A stretch of DNA of 64,000 nucleotides. Origin: Eleusine coracana subsp. coracana. Taxonomy: Eukaryota; Streptophyta; Magnoliopsida; Poales; Poaceae. Position numbers and translations under genes: made by a program. Under the pieces are notes generated by a model. The model did not search any database, was not told the origin of the DNA, and saw only the letters and a list, made by a program, of their open reading frames with translations. Positions 12,519-23,101 of this stretch are shown here, piece after piece; the stretch's first letter is position 1, and each line of letters begins with the position of its first letter. Location: assembly GCA_032690845.1 (NCBI GenBank), contig CM064421.1:41158963-41222962 (forward strand). Direction: 5' to 3'.

Positions 12519-13787
12519 CACTACAACAAAAAAGGGGCGGGCCGAAACCCACTATAGCGGCGGGTTGGCCGGCCCGCCGTTATATTGTCGTAGCTAAAAA
12601 TAAAGGACAACAACGGTGGACTTTCTATATTTGAAGCAAACCGCAGCTAATAAAAGATTACTAGCGACGGGTGAAGAAGTCACCCGCCGCTACCCATCGA
12701 TCTGAAAAACAAAAAAAAAGCCCGTCGGCCCGCGAGAGCCCATATGGTCCTCCTCGAGGCCGGATCCAGAGGGGAAGGGGCCGTTGGTGGCAGATCGGCT
12801 CGCCGACGTCTCCGTACAATGCCGCTGTTACCGTGCAAAGAAGAAGGCGAGGCTGGATCCGAAGGGGAAGGGGTCGTTGGTGGTGGATCGACCTCAGGGC
12901 TGGATCCACCCTCCTCTACCAGAGGCGGCGATGCACCACCATCCTCAGGCTGGATCCAGAGGGGAAGGCGGCAATGCACCACCATCCGTTGGCCGAGGTA
13001 GGGCCGGATCCGGCACAGGCCACCGCCCTTGCGCTGCCACCCGCTTCGACGCCCGCGTAGCCGCCCGCGCCCCCAATTGGCCGTCCACGGGGACGCCCGC
13101 GCCGCTGTCCGCGAGTCACTGTGACCCACGCCGTCCGCGGAGACACCCGTCGCAGCCAGCGCCGGGAAGAAGTGCTCCGAGGAGAGTAGTCGAGCTCTAG
13201 GGGGAGGGGAAGGAGAGAATCAGTGAAGGGAGGAGGTGGCCAGATCTGTGCGAGGGCGGCAGCGGAGAAGTTCCGCACGCGCACGGAGTAAGAAGAGGTG
13301 GAGGTGCTCGCGTTGCATGAGGCGGCGGCGGCGCCTGGAAGAGAGGGAGGGGAGAGAAAGAGGGATTAGATTTTCCAAACCTTGGCTGATCTTTTATATC
13401 TAGCAAGTGGGTCATTTGGGCCAGATAGTTTAATGGATCACTTGAGCACATTAGCGGCGGTTGACTTTGTTGACCGCCGCTAAAAATCAATTTTTAGCGA
13501 TGGTTGACTTTGTTGACCACCGCTAAAAATTAATTTTTAGCGGCGGTTGACTTTATTGACCACCGCTAAAAATCAATTTTTAGCGGCGGTTGACTTTGTT
13601 GATCGCTGTTAAAAATAAAAATTGATTTATAGCGGCAGTTGATTTTATTGACCGCCGCTAAAATGATTCCTGTAGCGACGGTTTGAATCGGGACAGGCCT
13701 TCTGGACAATGTAGCGGCGGTTCACTTTTGCTGACGCCGTTACGACGTTTTCGCTACCGTCGCTACAGGCTATATTTGTTCTCTTTG
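12519..13787. mobile_element. Nonautonomous CACTA-type DNA transposon (about 1.27 kb)
   Basis: The left end reads CACTACAACAAAAAAGG, a typical CACTA terminus. The subterminal regions carry many copies of GC-rich units of the TAGCGGCGG / CCGCCGCTA type, as in grass CACTA elements. The right end near 13787 (TATTTGTTCTCTTTG) is only a degraded match to the inverted terminus, and no clean 3-bp target duplication is seen, so that boundary is approximate. The GC-rich centre (12720-13330) has imperfect repeats around GGATCCAGAGGGGAAGG and no transposase. Its open frames on both strands are not convincing genes. Confidence 0.7.
13452..13661. repeat. Array of five palindromic CACTA subterminal repeats
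   Basis: Five units of about 31 bp, each an inverted repeat with arms like TAGCGGCGGT and ACCGCCGCTA around a TTGACTTTGT core, start near 13452, 13495, 13538, 13581 and 13630. Period is 43 bp except the last step of 49 bp. Units 2, 3 and 4 carry arm mismatches. They are probably transposase-binding subterminal repeats (known for CACTA elements; inference here). Confidence 0.8.
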
Positions 13788-14615
13788 AATTATCACTGGG
13801 GTTGTCGTTGTCTAAACCCCGTGGAGATATACATTGACTTATTGGAAGCCACCCGACAAAAGCAAAATCTAATGACATGATTAGCGAATAACAACCAACC
13901 AACTAACCGCTGGTGGGAAACAAAAGCGGTTAAAAAATGTGCTTCGCCTCAAAAGCGTCCGTGCGGCGGCCAATGATTGGCTCCACGTCAACATCGCCAA
14001 TCACCAGGACAGAGAGCTGGTCTCTCCACGCCCCGTACACACCACGCACAGCCAGTTAACGTGCATCCAGTCTTGTAAAGCGTTTTATTTGATAGAAATC
14101 CAAGCCTAAAGTAGCCTTCATGGAACAACTCTTTTTTCACTCGTATTTTAAGGAGTGAGTGCTGCTCAAGTACAGTCGGGTCCTACAAAACTAAGGAATT
14201 TGCAGGATAATTTTAAAATCCGGTTAAGTTTTCAAAGCATGTTGTGTTAGTAGAAACTTGGAAGAAATTACCATATGCATATAGAATACCTTACGAGAAA
14301 TTTTCAGATAGAGACGAGCTTGATTTGAACAATACTAGTCAGTAAAAAAAAATTCTCGTAAGAGACTTTTCTATAAAACAAAAAAGTACAACTCATTTAT
14401 TAAAGAGTCTCGGCCACTCCGTATCCAATAATTAACACCACATATGTCCATTGATTGATAGTAGCAATGATGGATTTACAGAAGGAGAGGGTCCGAACTC
14501 CGAAGAAAGAAGAAGCAAACAGAAACTGCAGGATGAAGCAAGCGATGTGGGTGATGACTTGTCATGGTCACGTGATGACACATCGGCAAGAGAGCAGATA
14601 GGGTAAGTACCCACA

Positions 14616-14654
14616 AATGATTTGATATCCGGATTAAAAAAGAATGATTTGATA
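14616..14654. repeat. Micro-insertion scar: 12-bp duplication around 15 nt ending in A-run
   Basis: AATGATTTGATA at 14616-14627 and 14643-14654 is identical. Between them is TCCGGATTAAAAAAG. Confidence 0.8.
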
Positions 14655-14931
14655 GCCTGGTGGTGTGGATTCTTTTAAAGAGTTGATGATCACACCTGCA
14701 GGTGCACGTACGGATTGTATGCGGCTCACAAATGTAAGGCCCCGATTATTAATTATTAATATTTCATTCCGAGTAACGACGTCGCGAAGGAACAATGTGG
14801 CCAAGTTTATACATGACAACACTCCTAGCAGTTAAGCAATACATGTAGACATGTAGTACAACATTCTTAGCAGTTAAGCAGTACATGTAGTACAACAACT
14901 TTTTTCTCGGTAACTGACGGTTACTGTGGAT

Positions 14932-14974
14932 GTGTATCCCTCTGTTTTTTTTAGATAAAGAGTATATCCCTCTG
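14932..14974. repeat. Micro-insertion scar: 13-bp duplication around 17 nt with T-run
   Basis: GTGTATCCCTCTG (14932-14944) and GTATATCCCTCTG (14962-14974) differ at one base. The insert is TTTTTTTTAGATAAAGA, which on the other strand ends in an A-run. Confidence 0.75.
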
Positions 14975-15077
14975 ATAGTCCGATGGTTTTAATCCATGCT
15001 GCATGAATATCAATCTGTTCCATCAACACCCTAAAAGCTCAAAGTATCTGCATATATACATGCAAGGAATAATAATA

Positions 15078-15468
15078 TAGGAGTTACTATCCAAAATATT
15101 AGCCATTAGTTTTGAAAAATTATTGGTCAATAGTTTGAGGGTAATTTTATAATTACATCATTATAAATGATTTTTTATATTTATTTTACAATCAAAATCT
15201 AACCCTACCGAATTATTAAAATATCAGTTGATCTTTTAAAAAATAAAACATCAATTATTAATTATATTACTAATTTATTTTATTCATGACAATATAAAAT
15301 AATTATTATAAATATAAAAATATTATTTTTTCTGATATTACCCTCCAACTGATAAACTATTGATTAATAGTTATATATTTAGATTATCGAATCTAAATCA
15401 TTATATCAAACTATTCACTAATAATTTTTTTAAACTAATGATTAATATTTTAGACAGTAAAACTCTTA
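15078..15468. mobile_element. 391-bp MITE, copy 1
   Basis: Terminal inverted repeats TAGGAGTT.ACT and AGTAAAACTCTTA are flanked by TAATAATA on both sides (15070-15077 and 15469-15476). The body is AT-rich with inner inverted motifs related to AACTATTGGCCAATAG. A second copy of identical length lies at 29331-29721. Target duplication of 8-9 bp suggests a hAT or Mutator origin; I cannot decide which. There is no coding capacity. Confidence 0.85.
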
Positions 15469-16833
15469 TAATAATATGACGGGCAAGGATAGAGAACATA
15501 TCAAGACCAGTAAACAATCATGAGACTTGTGTTACGAAAAACGTATTAGTCAAAACATGTGGAGCACTGAGCGACGACGAATGACAAAAGACAATTGCAT
15601 ACTAGTATAGATTATATATGGTATAGTGCCTAGCCGAGGGGGGTTTGGATAATTATGATTGCTTGACTGAAACTGCCGCCTCATCTTTGGCTCCTCCAGC
15701 CGCTCCAGGAGAACCTAAGCTAACCTTGTTGTCTGAAGAAAAAAGGCTTCCGCATTGTGCTCTCCAAATCACCAAATCTACGTGACACCACATAGTCCCT
15801 ATCTAAAATTCCAAGGACGAGAGGCAAACACATCTCCAGAGTGAACTTTCACTCTGCATGGTCATCATCAATGGTGAGTTCATATCGTATATACTAGCCG
15901 GGCTCTAGCTTAGACCCTACTAGAATAGTAACAACCATGTTTTACTATGTAATCTCTAATGCGCCCTTTTGGTTTGTTATAGATGATTTTGGATAAAGAT
16001 GCACTTTGAGAAAGAGACGTGTTTTGTATGCGTCATGGTGCACCCACCCTTTTATATCCTCTAAAAGTTCGGGGGACTAATTATTCGGTCGGTCTATCAA
16101 GAAAATAATTCCTATTGTACATAGTGCTCCTATGAATGAGATTATCCCTTCTAAATGCTACTTATATCCATACCTAAAGGTAATAGCTTTTACTTGTCAA
16201 TGGATAGTGTACTCACCTTGTAACAAGGCAAATCATCAGTTGATATATATGCTATTTTAGCCCTTGTTGAATGCATGTCTGAAAAATCACCTGCTTCATA
16301 GCCCTATATGAAACTAGCTTGAACTAGAAAAGTTATTTCATCCAAATTTCAGGTTGATCGATACCTTCTATATAATATTAATTTAATTTATGAAACAATT
16401 AACTAGTGAATCAAAAAGGAAGATAGGTAGAGTAAAATTAATATTCTGATAGCTAGTATACCATCGCTAACTTCAGCTTGGTAGGGGTGAAGTTGTTGCC
16501 AATAGGTTCATAAAAGTAGTATTACTGTCTTAGTGCCGTCTCTACTTTCTCAAATGCTTTTTTTCATGATTGAACTATTTTTCATGGTCATCAATATTTA
16601 TGTTACTAAGCATTTTCTTTTGTGCGTTGTACCTTTTATTTTTAAATCGCTCATGATTTAGTAGTTTAAATTGCTGCTACATCATCACATAGAGATATAC
16701 ATATTGTTCTCTTTCAATGTCTCAAAAAAAGTTAAGTCTGGAACTCTGTATGGATTAATTTTTTATTTAACAAATTTGATTTTATTTATTCAGTCCAGTG
16801 TTATGACATTCGTTGGTAGTGGAGAACATGGGT
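15469..16833. other. Intergenic, no gene recognised
   Basis: AT-rich spacer between the first 391-bp MITE and the short LTR element. It has no open frame worth reporting and no RNA gene recognised. Confidence 0.6.
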
Positions 16834-17060
16834 TGTGGACTGCCTAGATACTAGGAGGAAGAATCCCACAAGTCGCCTACTTTGGAGGCCTGACCTACGA
16901 TAATGTTCTTCTTTTCTGCTTGTTTCTCTAATACACCTTGACCCTCATTATATAGACCTGATAACCTAACTCTAGAGGATGCTATAGTAGCCGCCGCTAC
17001 TGTAGCGGGCCGCTACAGTGCCGTGTCGGCCCATAAAGACCTAACTGCCAGCCCATAACA
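16834..17060 (-). repeat. 3' LTR of the short element (227 bp)
   Basis: It matches 18766-18961 closely but holds an extra stretch of about 31 bp near 16988-17018, itself near-palindromic (TAGTAGCCGCCGCTACTG). This is a secondary change after or during insertion. Confidence 0.85.
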
Positions 17061-17074
17061 TTCCACCCCTCCTT
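17061..17074 (-). promoter_or_regulatory. Polypurine tract of the short LTR element
   Basis: AAGGAGGGGTGGAA on the minus strand abuts the 3' LTR start TGTTATGGGC, as expected for the plus-strand primer. Confidence 0.75.
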
Positions 17075-17178
17075 ATGAGCAGCTCGCAGCTGCAATAAAA
17101 CCTGACGACTACAATTAACAAATAAAAGGCACGACTCAAATTAAGCCTTTTACATCTCATCTTAAGGCTTATTCTGAA

Positions 17179-17766
17179 CTACACCGAAGTAGGAGAGCTG
17201 TTTGAAGCATAAACTTGAAGAAGAAGCCAGCTGGAAACACTCTGTTGCCACAACAGATTAGAGAGTTGACCTCCTAGTTCCCATGGAAACACATCATGGC
17301 ATGGAAAGAAGCATTGTTTTCCCTCTTCCATCCGGTTCCTGTGCAAATAGATAGGCCACGTACTGTTGTTGCCTTGCCATAGGACCATTGTGCTGCCCAT
17401 TATACTACTCCCGTCGGCGAAAGACAACTCGTTCGCTAGCTGGGTCAGAAGCCATGGGCAACTCCTAGTATGGCATTCTTCTTGTGCAGGTGCTCTCTGG
17501 AGGCCATGATCTTCCAAGCTGGTCGTGATTTCAGGAGGAAACAAATGTGCATGCGCAAGATATTCAGAATACTCAGTTTTCTGTTGGCATGACTTGGACG
17601 TCAGAGAAGGAGATAGAAAGGATATCAGACTCTGAAACAAATATCTTTCTCGTGTTCCTTGATTGTCTCCTGCATCTCCACACAAATTGATTTGGTTTCC
17701 AAAAAGTGAGGACACCGTGCACTTCCTACTACCATAATAAAACAGAATTGTTTCTGGCCGCAACAT
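17179..17766 (-). CDS. 195-codon open frame inside the short LTR element, function unknown
   Basis: A continuous frame of 195 codons on the element's sense strand. I recognise no gag, pol or host domain. It contains FPWELGGQ, echoed by FPWEPGGK in the neighbouring 98-codon frame at 17785-18081, so the two may come from one duplicated or captured source. It could be transduced host sequence or chance openness. Expression is unknown. Confidence 0.3.
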   Translation of the reverse strand: MLRPETILFYYGSRKCTVSSLFGNQINLCGDAGDNQGTRERYLFQSLISFLSPSLTSKSCQQKTEYSEYLAHAHLFPPEITTSLEDHGLQRAPAQEECHTRSCPWLLTQLANELSFADGSSIMGSTMVLWQGNNSTWPIYLHRNRMEEGKQCFFPCHDVFPWELGGQLSNLLWQQSVSSWLLLQVYASNSSPTSV

Positions 17767-17784
17767 ATCCGAATTTGTTTCCCT

Positions 17785-18081
17785 TTAATTCTCAAGAAAA
17801 GAACTGTCAGCGCCTGCTATGCATGTAGCCTCTCCTACATGGACACATGCATGAATTGTCCCTCTACCTTCTAGACTTTCTCCTGTCAGCTCGAGGGCAA
17901 TTTCCATGTTAGATTGTATATCAAAATGTAATGGACGATCTGAGGCCTTGCATACAAAAGTTCCCTTATAGATCTCAATCTTGATGTGGTGTGCAGTTTT
18001 TCCTCCTGGTTCCCATGGAAACAGGCAGAACATAGGATCCTTTCCTCCTTGACAACGAACTGTGGCATGAAGAACGCTCAT
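17785..18081 (-). CDS. 98-codon open frame inside the short LTR element, possible captured host fragment
   Basis: The frame has a protein-like composition: FPWEPGGKTAHHIKIEIYKG early, then alternating hydrophobic residues and paired Cys (IHACVHVGEATC). No family can be named with confidence. It sits upstream of the 195-codon frame in the element's orientation. Capture of host exons by nonautonomous LTR elements is known in grasses; that it happened here is inference. Confidence 0.3.
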   Translation of the reverse strand: MSVLHATVRCQGGKDPMFCLFPWEPGGKTAHHIKIEIYKGTFVCKASDRPLHFDIQSNMEIALELTGESLEGRGTIHACVHVGEATCIAGADSSFLEN

Positions 18082-18578
18082 GCAGTGCTGCTGGTGAAGA
18101 ACATCGGCGCATACCTAGGCGCTCCAGCACAGCGAGCAGCCGCAGGAGATCGACAAAGATGCCGTGGATGAGATGGCGCTGCGCTGCCTTTCTGATCTGC
18201 GTGGGGACCAACACCTCCTGGAGTGCCTTCTCGTCGTCGCAGCCAGCACTGTGCCCCGCCTCTATGGCAGCGCTGATGTGGTCCAGGTCGGAGAGAAGCT
18301 GTCTTCGATCTGATCAGCTCTGGCTCAATGATTGGAGATGCGAGAGAGGCGATCGTGGGGAGGAACATTGGGGACACCACCATCACCGGCGCTTAGGGGT
18401 GTGGCGCGGCCGCAGATGGCATCTCCACGGAAAGTGCCTCATCGACCTCTTCATGGTGATTATCCATGTGGTTTGGAGCAGATGGGATTTTCACCGCGGA
18501 AGCCTCCACGACAAGGAACGCGTGTGTTGTTGGTACTTCAATTACCGACAGCTTTGGTAGGGGCTGTAGCTTTGTCGA

Positions 18579-18761
18579 CTATGAATCGACTGGAGGCAGC
18601 ATCAAAGTAAGTGGCAGCAGCTGACGGCTCATGGCGGTGATCTGGGTTTGCAGCTTCGCGCACAACATGAGGAGGCGATCCAACTTCTGGGAGAACGTCA
18701 AGGCCACAAGATCGTCGTCGCTGGCCATGGTGGAGACGGCGACGGCTGAATCTAATACCAA
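18579..18761 (-). CDS. Short leader open frame of the LTR element
   Basis: The frame begins at the primer-binding site. An internal Met at about 18728 starts MASDDDLVALTFSQKLDRLL, resembling the first residues of gag-like leaders in nonautonomous grass elements. It stops after about 49 codons from that Met. Function unknown. Confidence 0.3.
   Translation of the reverse strand: MVLDSAVAVSTMASDDDLVALTFSQKLDRLLMLCAKLQTQITAMSRQLLPLTLMLPPVDS
18748..18761 (-). promoter_or_regulatory. Primer-binding site (initiator Met-tRNA type)
   Basis: The minus strand reads TTGGTATTAGATTC four bases after the LTR end, close to the plant Met-tRNA PBS TGGTATCAGAGC. Confidence 0.75.
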
Positions 18762-18765
18762 TTAT

Positions 18766-18961
18766 TGTGGAGTGCCTAGATACTAGCAGGAAGAACCCCG
18801 CAAGTCGCCTCCTTTGGAGGCCTGACCTACGATAATGTTCTTCTTTTCTGCTTGTCTCTCTAATACACCTTGACCCTCATTATAAAGACCTGATAACCTA
18901 ACACTAGAGGATGCTACAGTGCCGCGCCGGCCCATAAAGACCCAACTGCCAGCCCATAACA
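18766..18961 (-). repeat. 5' LTR of the short element (196 bp)
   Basis: Direct repeat of 16834-17060 without the extra palindromic stretch. The primer-binding site lies just inside it. Confidence 0.85.
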
Positions 18962-19522
18962 ACATGGAATTGCTTCCAGCTCACTTCATGGTTATATTTT
19001 TTTCCCTTGATTTGAGTAAAAAGTTTTATGCTTTTCAGCTCTCCTTTTCTCACACTCAATAAAAAGGAAATAGAAAAGAAGCACTCCATTACTTTGGTAA
19101 ATTTCGTCCTAGAAGTATCATTAGGTGAGCCCATGATAGTGATGATCATTAAATATATCCTTAGCTCTGGTATGCCCATCCCTTTATGAGTAACCAAGTG
19201 TTAAAACAAGAGATGCAAAAATGATGGATCGTTGAAAGATATGAGTATGTCAAATCAACAAAAAGAAAAGAAAATCACAGTTCTTAATTCTGATGAATCA
19301 TGTTGATATATGCGAGTATGAAACATAAACAAATGTTTATTTCAATAACATTTGATACGCATAAATTATCAATGTAGATGCATGGTAAATATTCGATGAA
19401 ATCCCACACTACTTTATTGCTGGGTATAAATAGCAATATGATGTAGACAAGAACACGAGGACAAGCCAAGGGGTCAATGTCATGATGAGCACGTCATCTT
19501 TGTCTTTGTACCATTACTTTTA
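18962..19522. other. Intergenic, no gene recognised
   Basis: AT-rich spacer. A 97-codon minus frame (18904-19197) overlaps the LTR boundary and has no domain. Confidence 0.6.
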
Positions 19523-19848
19523 GGTGCGTTTGTTTTCTAAGGTCTAAATTTTAATGATATCATATCAATCATTCGAATGCTAAATAAGGTAATTAAATAT
19601 AAAATTAATTATATAGTTGGAGGCTAATTTGTGAAATGACTATGTTAAGCTTAAATAAGTCATCATCATAAGATATTTATTATAGCATCACCTTATTTAA
19701 TCATGTCTAATTAGATTTAATAGATTTATCTCATCATTTAGCCTAGACTTACGAAATGAGTTTTATCATTAGTCTATATTTATTTCTAATTAGTATTCTA
19801 ATATTCGATGGAATATGACTAAAATTTAGTGCGCAGGAAACAAGCACA
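19523..19848. mobile_element. MITE (about 326 bp), probably hAT-like
   Basis: The ends are imperfect inverted repeats: left GGTGCGTTTGTTTTC then CTAAATTTTA, right TAAAATTTAGTGCGC then GGAAACAAGCAC. The AT-rich body with TCTAATTAGATTTAATAGAT is typical of grass hAT-type MITEs. I could not fix a target duplication, so the edges are approximate. Confidence 0.6.
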
Positions 19849-20783
19849 CTCCATATCCAATCATTGAGCACCTTGTGATGATATCAACATGTTCGCAAAA
19901 TGTGGGCACTGGTTTTCTGATACCAAATGGCTTTGCTGACCTCTCTGTTGTGTCAAATAACTCTCTTCCCGCTTCCTTCGTCCTGCGGTCTCATCTGTTA
20001 TATATATGACTTTAATCTGGACACTCGCATTTTTGCACATCTGTACTAATGTGTATGTCTCAGTTCCTTCAAGAAAAAAGAGGAAAAACATTCTACATGA
20101 GGTCATCATTTATCTGAGACTTCAGCAACTCCAATATGCATTGATATTGTGTTTCATGCTTGCTTACAATCTAAATTAGAATCATTTGCATTGCAATAAC
20201 CCACAGACCCTTGTGCAAACAATCAGTATATATGGACCCTGCTGCTCTCCTGTATTCCTCCACCACATAGCCATCCAACCTACTCCATCCTTTTATGCGA
20301 TGTTGCCATCTTCTGTGGTCAACAAGCTTATGATCGAGTATCCACTGCTATCCATGTCCACATGCCATGGACGCAGCGGGACCCAAACCACAGGGAAACC
20401 AACCATTGTACAATCCAATGATAGACCCTTTTGCTCCGGCTAAGGATTCATGTGGTGTCCCACCGAAAATTGTCCAAATCTTAGGCAATCAGGTTATGGA
20501 CCTGTTTTAAAAATTGTAGTGACAATCTTGAATTAGGGGCTAAGTAGCCTGACGTGGGACAATTCACTTGCCAAGATCGACAAGTCAAATTATAATTCCA
20601 CAATGTTGATCTTTCAATAATTAAGTTAGCAAATGTCCAATTTTACATTATTAATCCCATAATTGTGATATCATCTCAATGATTAGTCGACGATCATTCT
20701 CCAAAAAAATGACCAAGTTGATTATAATAAATTACAACAACAAGTATTTCTTTGCAAAACAGTGATATTGGATTCAACTGATT
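19849..20783. other. Intergenic, no gene recognised
   Basis: No coding frame with domain support and no RNA gene recognised. It ends at TGATT, the target duplication of the TRIM element. Confidence 0.6.
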
Positions 20784-21056
20784 TGTTGAAGTATAAATAA
20801 ATTATCCACCCTTTTTCATCAGTTTAAACTTTTGGGTGCAGCTGATCGGTGCATAGCTTAATATGGTATTAGAGTCAGATGTCTCACAAGTCATAGTGAA
20901 CGCATTTTTTTTGTTATGTCACTCCTATTTCCACGTTTGAGGCCTAATAAGGGAACCTCCACGTAATAGGGAGTGTTGAACCATAAATGAATTAGCCACC
21001 CTGTCCCATCATCTTAAGTTTTTTGGTGCAACAAGTTGATACATAGTAGCTCAACA
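20784..21056 (+). mobile_element. TRIM: 273-bp miniature LTR retrotransposon with perfect target duplication
   Basis: LTR-like direct repeats at 20784-20863 (80 bp, starts TGTTGAAGTAT) and 20974-21056 (83 bp, starts TGTTGAACCAT, ends CTCAACA). Just inside the first is TGGTATTAGAGTC (20864-20876), a Met-tRNA primer-binding site. Just before the second is a short purine tract (AATAGGGAG, 20965-20973). TGATT flanks both ends (20779-20783 and 21057-21061). All the signals of an LTR element are present with only about 110 bp of interior and no coding capacity. Confidence 0.88.
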
Positions 21057-21089
21057 TGATTGAATAGAAGAAATTGTCAAAGTACCTAA

Positions 21090-21130
21090 AATGGCTTAAA
21101 GACGTTCATTCAAAAAAAAACAATGGCTTA
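21090..21130. repeat. Micro-insertion scar: 9-bp duplication around 23 nt with A-run
   Basis: AATGGCTTA at 21090-21098 and 21122-21130. The insert contains GTTCATTC followed by nine A. Confidence 0.7.
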
Positions 21131-23029
21131 GGTATGTACCGCAGTGCAATTGCTAAGGCCATGCATACTGAGGGGATTTTGCACTAGTAGCTCAAATTAT
21201 TGAAGGTGCTGGAACCATGACTTCACCATTATATTCTCTTCTAGATCAAGTATAAAATATGGAATATTTTTCCGAGAGTCTTCAATGATTCTTCACAATT
21301 TGCACACTAATTGATGTTGTATATATTGTCTTTCTTTCATATATGTGCTCAAGAACTGATTGTACTAGCCACATATGCGTTTTCATTTTTTTTTCTTGTC
21401 AATTATCGTTATTGGCCCAGGTGATCTAGCTAGCTGCTCAACTAACTTAACAGTTGTTAATTAACTTCATCATTGTTATGAGCCGACTTATGCATCAAAG
21501 TATTATCTGTTAGGTGTGTATATATCAGCACACGTAACATCTAATCTTGCCTGCATGCATTATACAGCCCAACTTGTCCCATTTCTTGATTTAACAGGCT
21601 GATCCATCAAGCAGTCTAACTAACCCTGTCATCCGGATCGCCTAAACATATCGATAATTTTGTCTTCATCTGTTTTTCTCTACAAGATTCTGATCATGGA
21701 ACCACACGTTTCTCAGAGTGGTTCTTATCTATAGTTCAATCTTAGCTAGATGCAAGTTGATGCCGACAATCCGATTTCCCAATAATAAAAGATCGAACTA
21801 ATGATAATTCCAAGCAAAAAGAAATGTTTTGTTGACACTCGACACAAAGGTGAATTATCTTCTACTAGCTCGAGCACCATGGAAGTCTACTCATGTGCCA
21901 GGAACTAATTCGCCAAATTCTTCCCAGCTCAAGAAGGATTCCTTTTGATAAGGCATCATCAGGATAGATTTTCCATGTGCTGAAAGTGTCTAGATTACTT
22001 GCAATGCTGCAGAAAACGGAGCCAAGGGCCCTGAAGAATCATGTGCCGATGAATAATTTTCAGACAGCTTGATGAGCAGACGGAGATTCTGGTGATTTTC
22101 CATACACGTTTGTTTTCTGTCAAGATGAACTGAAGGAAAAAGGTTATGTAAATATCTATACTCTTGAGGAAACCGTGGAAAAATACATGAGCTGCAGACT
22201 TTTTCTTAGAAAAAAAAAACAAATATTCAGTTCATCTTGCACGTTTCAGAAATTTCTTCTGATTTATTTTTTCTCAGCAAAACATGTCCAAAGAGTGAAT
22301 AAATAAACATCGTGGTAGCAATTCGTCTTATTGTTATCAGATTCTTGGTGTCTTGCAGGAAGTAAACATGCAAATGATTGATAATAGCAACCTGAGATCA
22401 CGTCCAGATCTTTTGTTTGCTTTCTGTCTGGTTGAATTGGCCTATTCGAGAGGCTAAGATAAACCACTCCTCCATGAGTGCGATAACAAATGAATAGGCC
22501 AATCATTTGGTCATGGAAAGTTCTGATAATATATAAATGTGTCATATGGCCTTGAGAAAGGGTCCACGGATAACTCTCATGTGTTTGTTTGGACTCAATT
22601 GTTAGGTCAGAACCAATGGCAAATAAAGAATTGGACGCAAAGCAACAGCACATAATCCAGCGACAAGATCTCATAATATATTTAGGCACTATCTAATACA
22701 TCCACAAGTCAAATGCGATGTGTGCATCACAACTAGCTTAGCCTTGGTCGCCCTTTTAGAAAGGCTATGTGTTTGACTAGTTATTATGAGTTGGACATCG
22801 TCTATCATTAGGTGCAGGGACAAGCTTCTCGTTCACTGATTAGTATGGACCTGGGTGATTGCGTAATGCGTGAGTAGAGAACTAAAAAAGGCTGAGAGAT
22901 AAAAATAAGCAATCTAGATGAGAGCAGGGATACAGGATAATTTTCTCAGAACTTTCACATTCCATATGCATACGTTTGGTGCTTTTAGAAGCATGACAGC
23001 AAAAGAAGAGATAGGACAAGGCGAGTTGT

Positions 23030-23101
23030 CGGGCAGAGTTTCGTTTCTGAACTGACATATGCGCTTACCACCCGGGCAGAGTTCCGGTTCTGAATTGACA
23101 T
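23030..23101. repeat. 29-bp near-direct duplication with 14-nt filler
   Basis: CGGGCAGAGTTTCG... at 23030-23058 and CGGGCAGAGTTCCG... at 23073-23101 share 26 of 29 bases. The spacer is ATGCGCTTACCACC, with no A-tail. Confidence 0.8.

Larger units (their letters stand above)
13788..15077. other. Intergenic, with a small inverted repeat and two scars
   Basis: No gene is seen. An inverted repeat (14290-14304 CTTACGAGAAATTTT with 14349-14362) could form a hairpin with a loop of about 44 nt. A 33-bp unit is duplicated at about 14816-14848 and 14858-14890. Two poly-A-associated duplication scars (14616-14654 and 14932-14974) are listed separately. Confidence 0.5.
16834..18961 (-). mobile_element. 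Short nonautonomous LTR retrotransposon (2.1 kb), minus orientation
   Basis: Two direct repeats (16834-17060, 227 bp; 18766-18961, 196 bp) act as LTRs. Read on the minus strand each runs from TGTTATGGGC to TCCACA. The 5' LTR is the right copy. Next to it is a primer-binding site (18748-18761, TTGGTATTAGATTC on the minus strand, complementary to initiator Met-tRNA). Beside the other LTR is a polypurine tract (17061-17074, AAGGAGGGGTGGAA on the minus strand). AACATGG flanks both ends (16825-16831, 18961-18967), so the junction is slightly imprecise. The interior lacks protease, RT and integrase but holds open frames that may be captured host sequence. Confidence 0.85.

Noticed and set aside
12671..13284. 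Overlapping frames of 120-150 codons on both strands in the CACTA element
   Set aside because: All six frames are open because of GC richness and internal repeats. There is no domain, and they may be captured or random sequence.
13452..13661. Regularly spaced repeats that could be mistaken for a CRISPR array
   Set aside because: Units are palindromes at 43-bp period with near-identical spacers, in a plant CACTA element. There are no cas genes and this is eukaryotic context.
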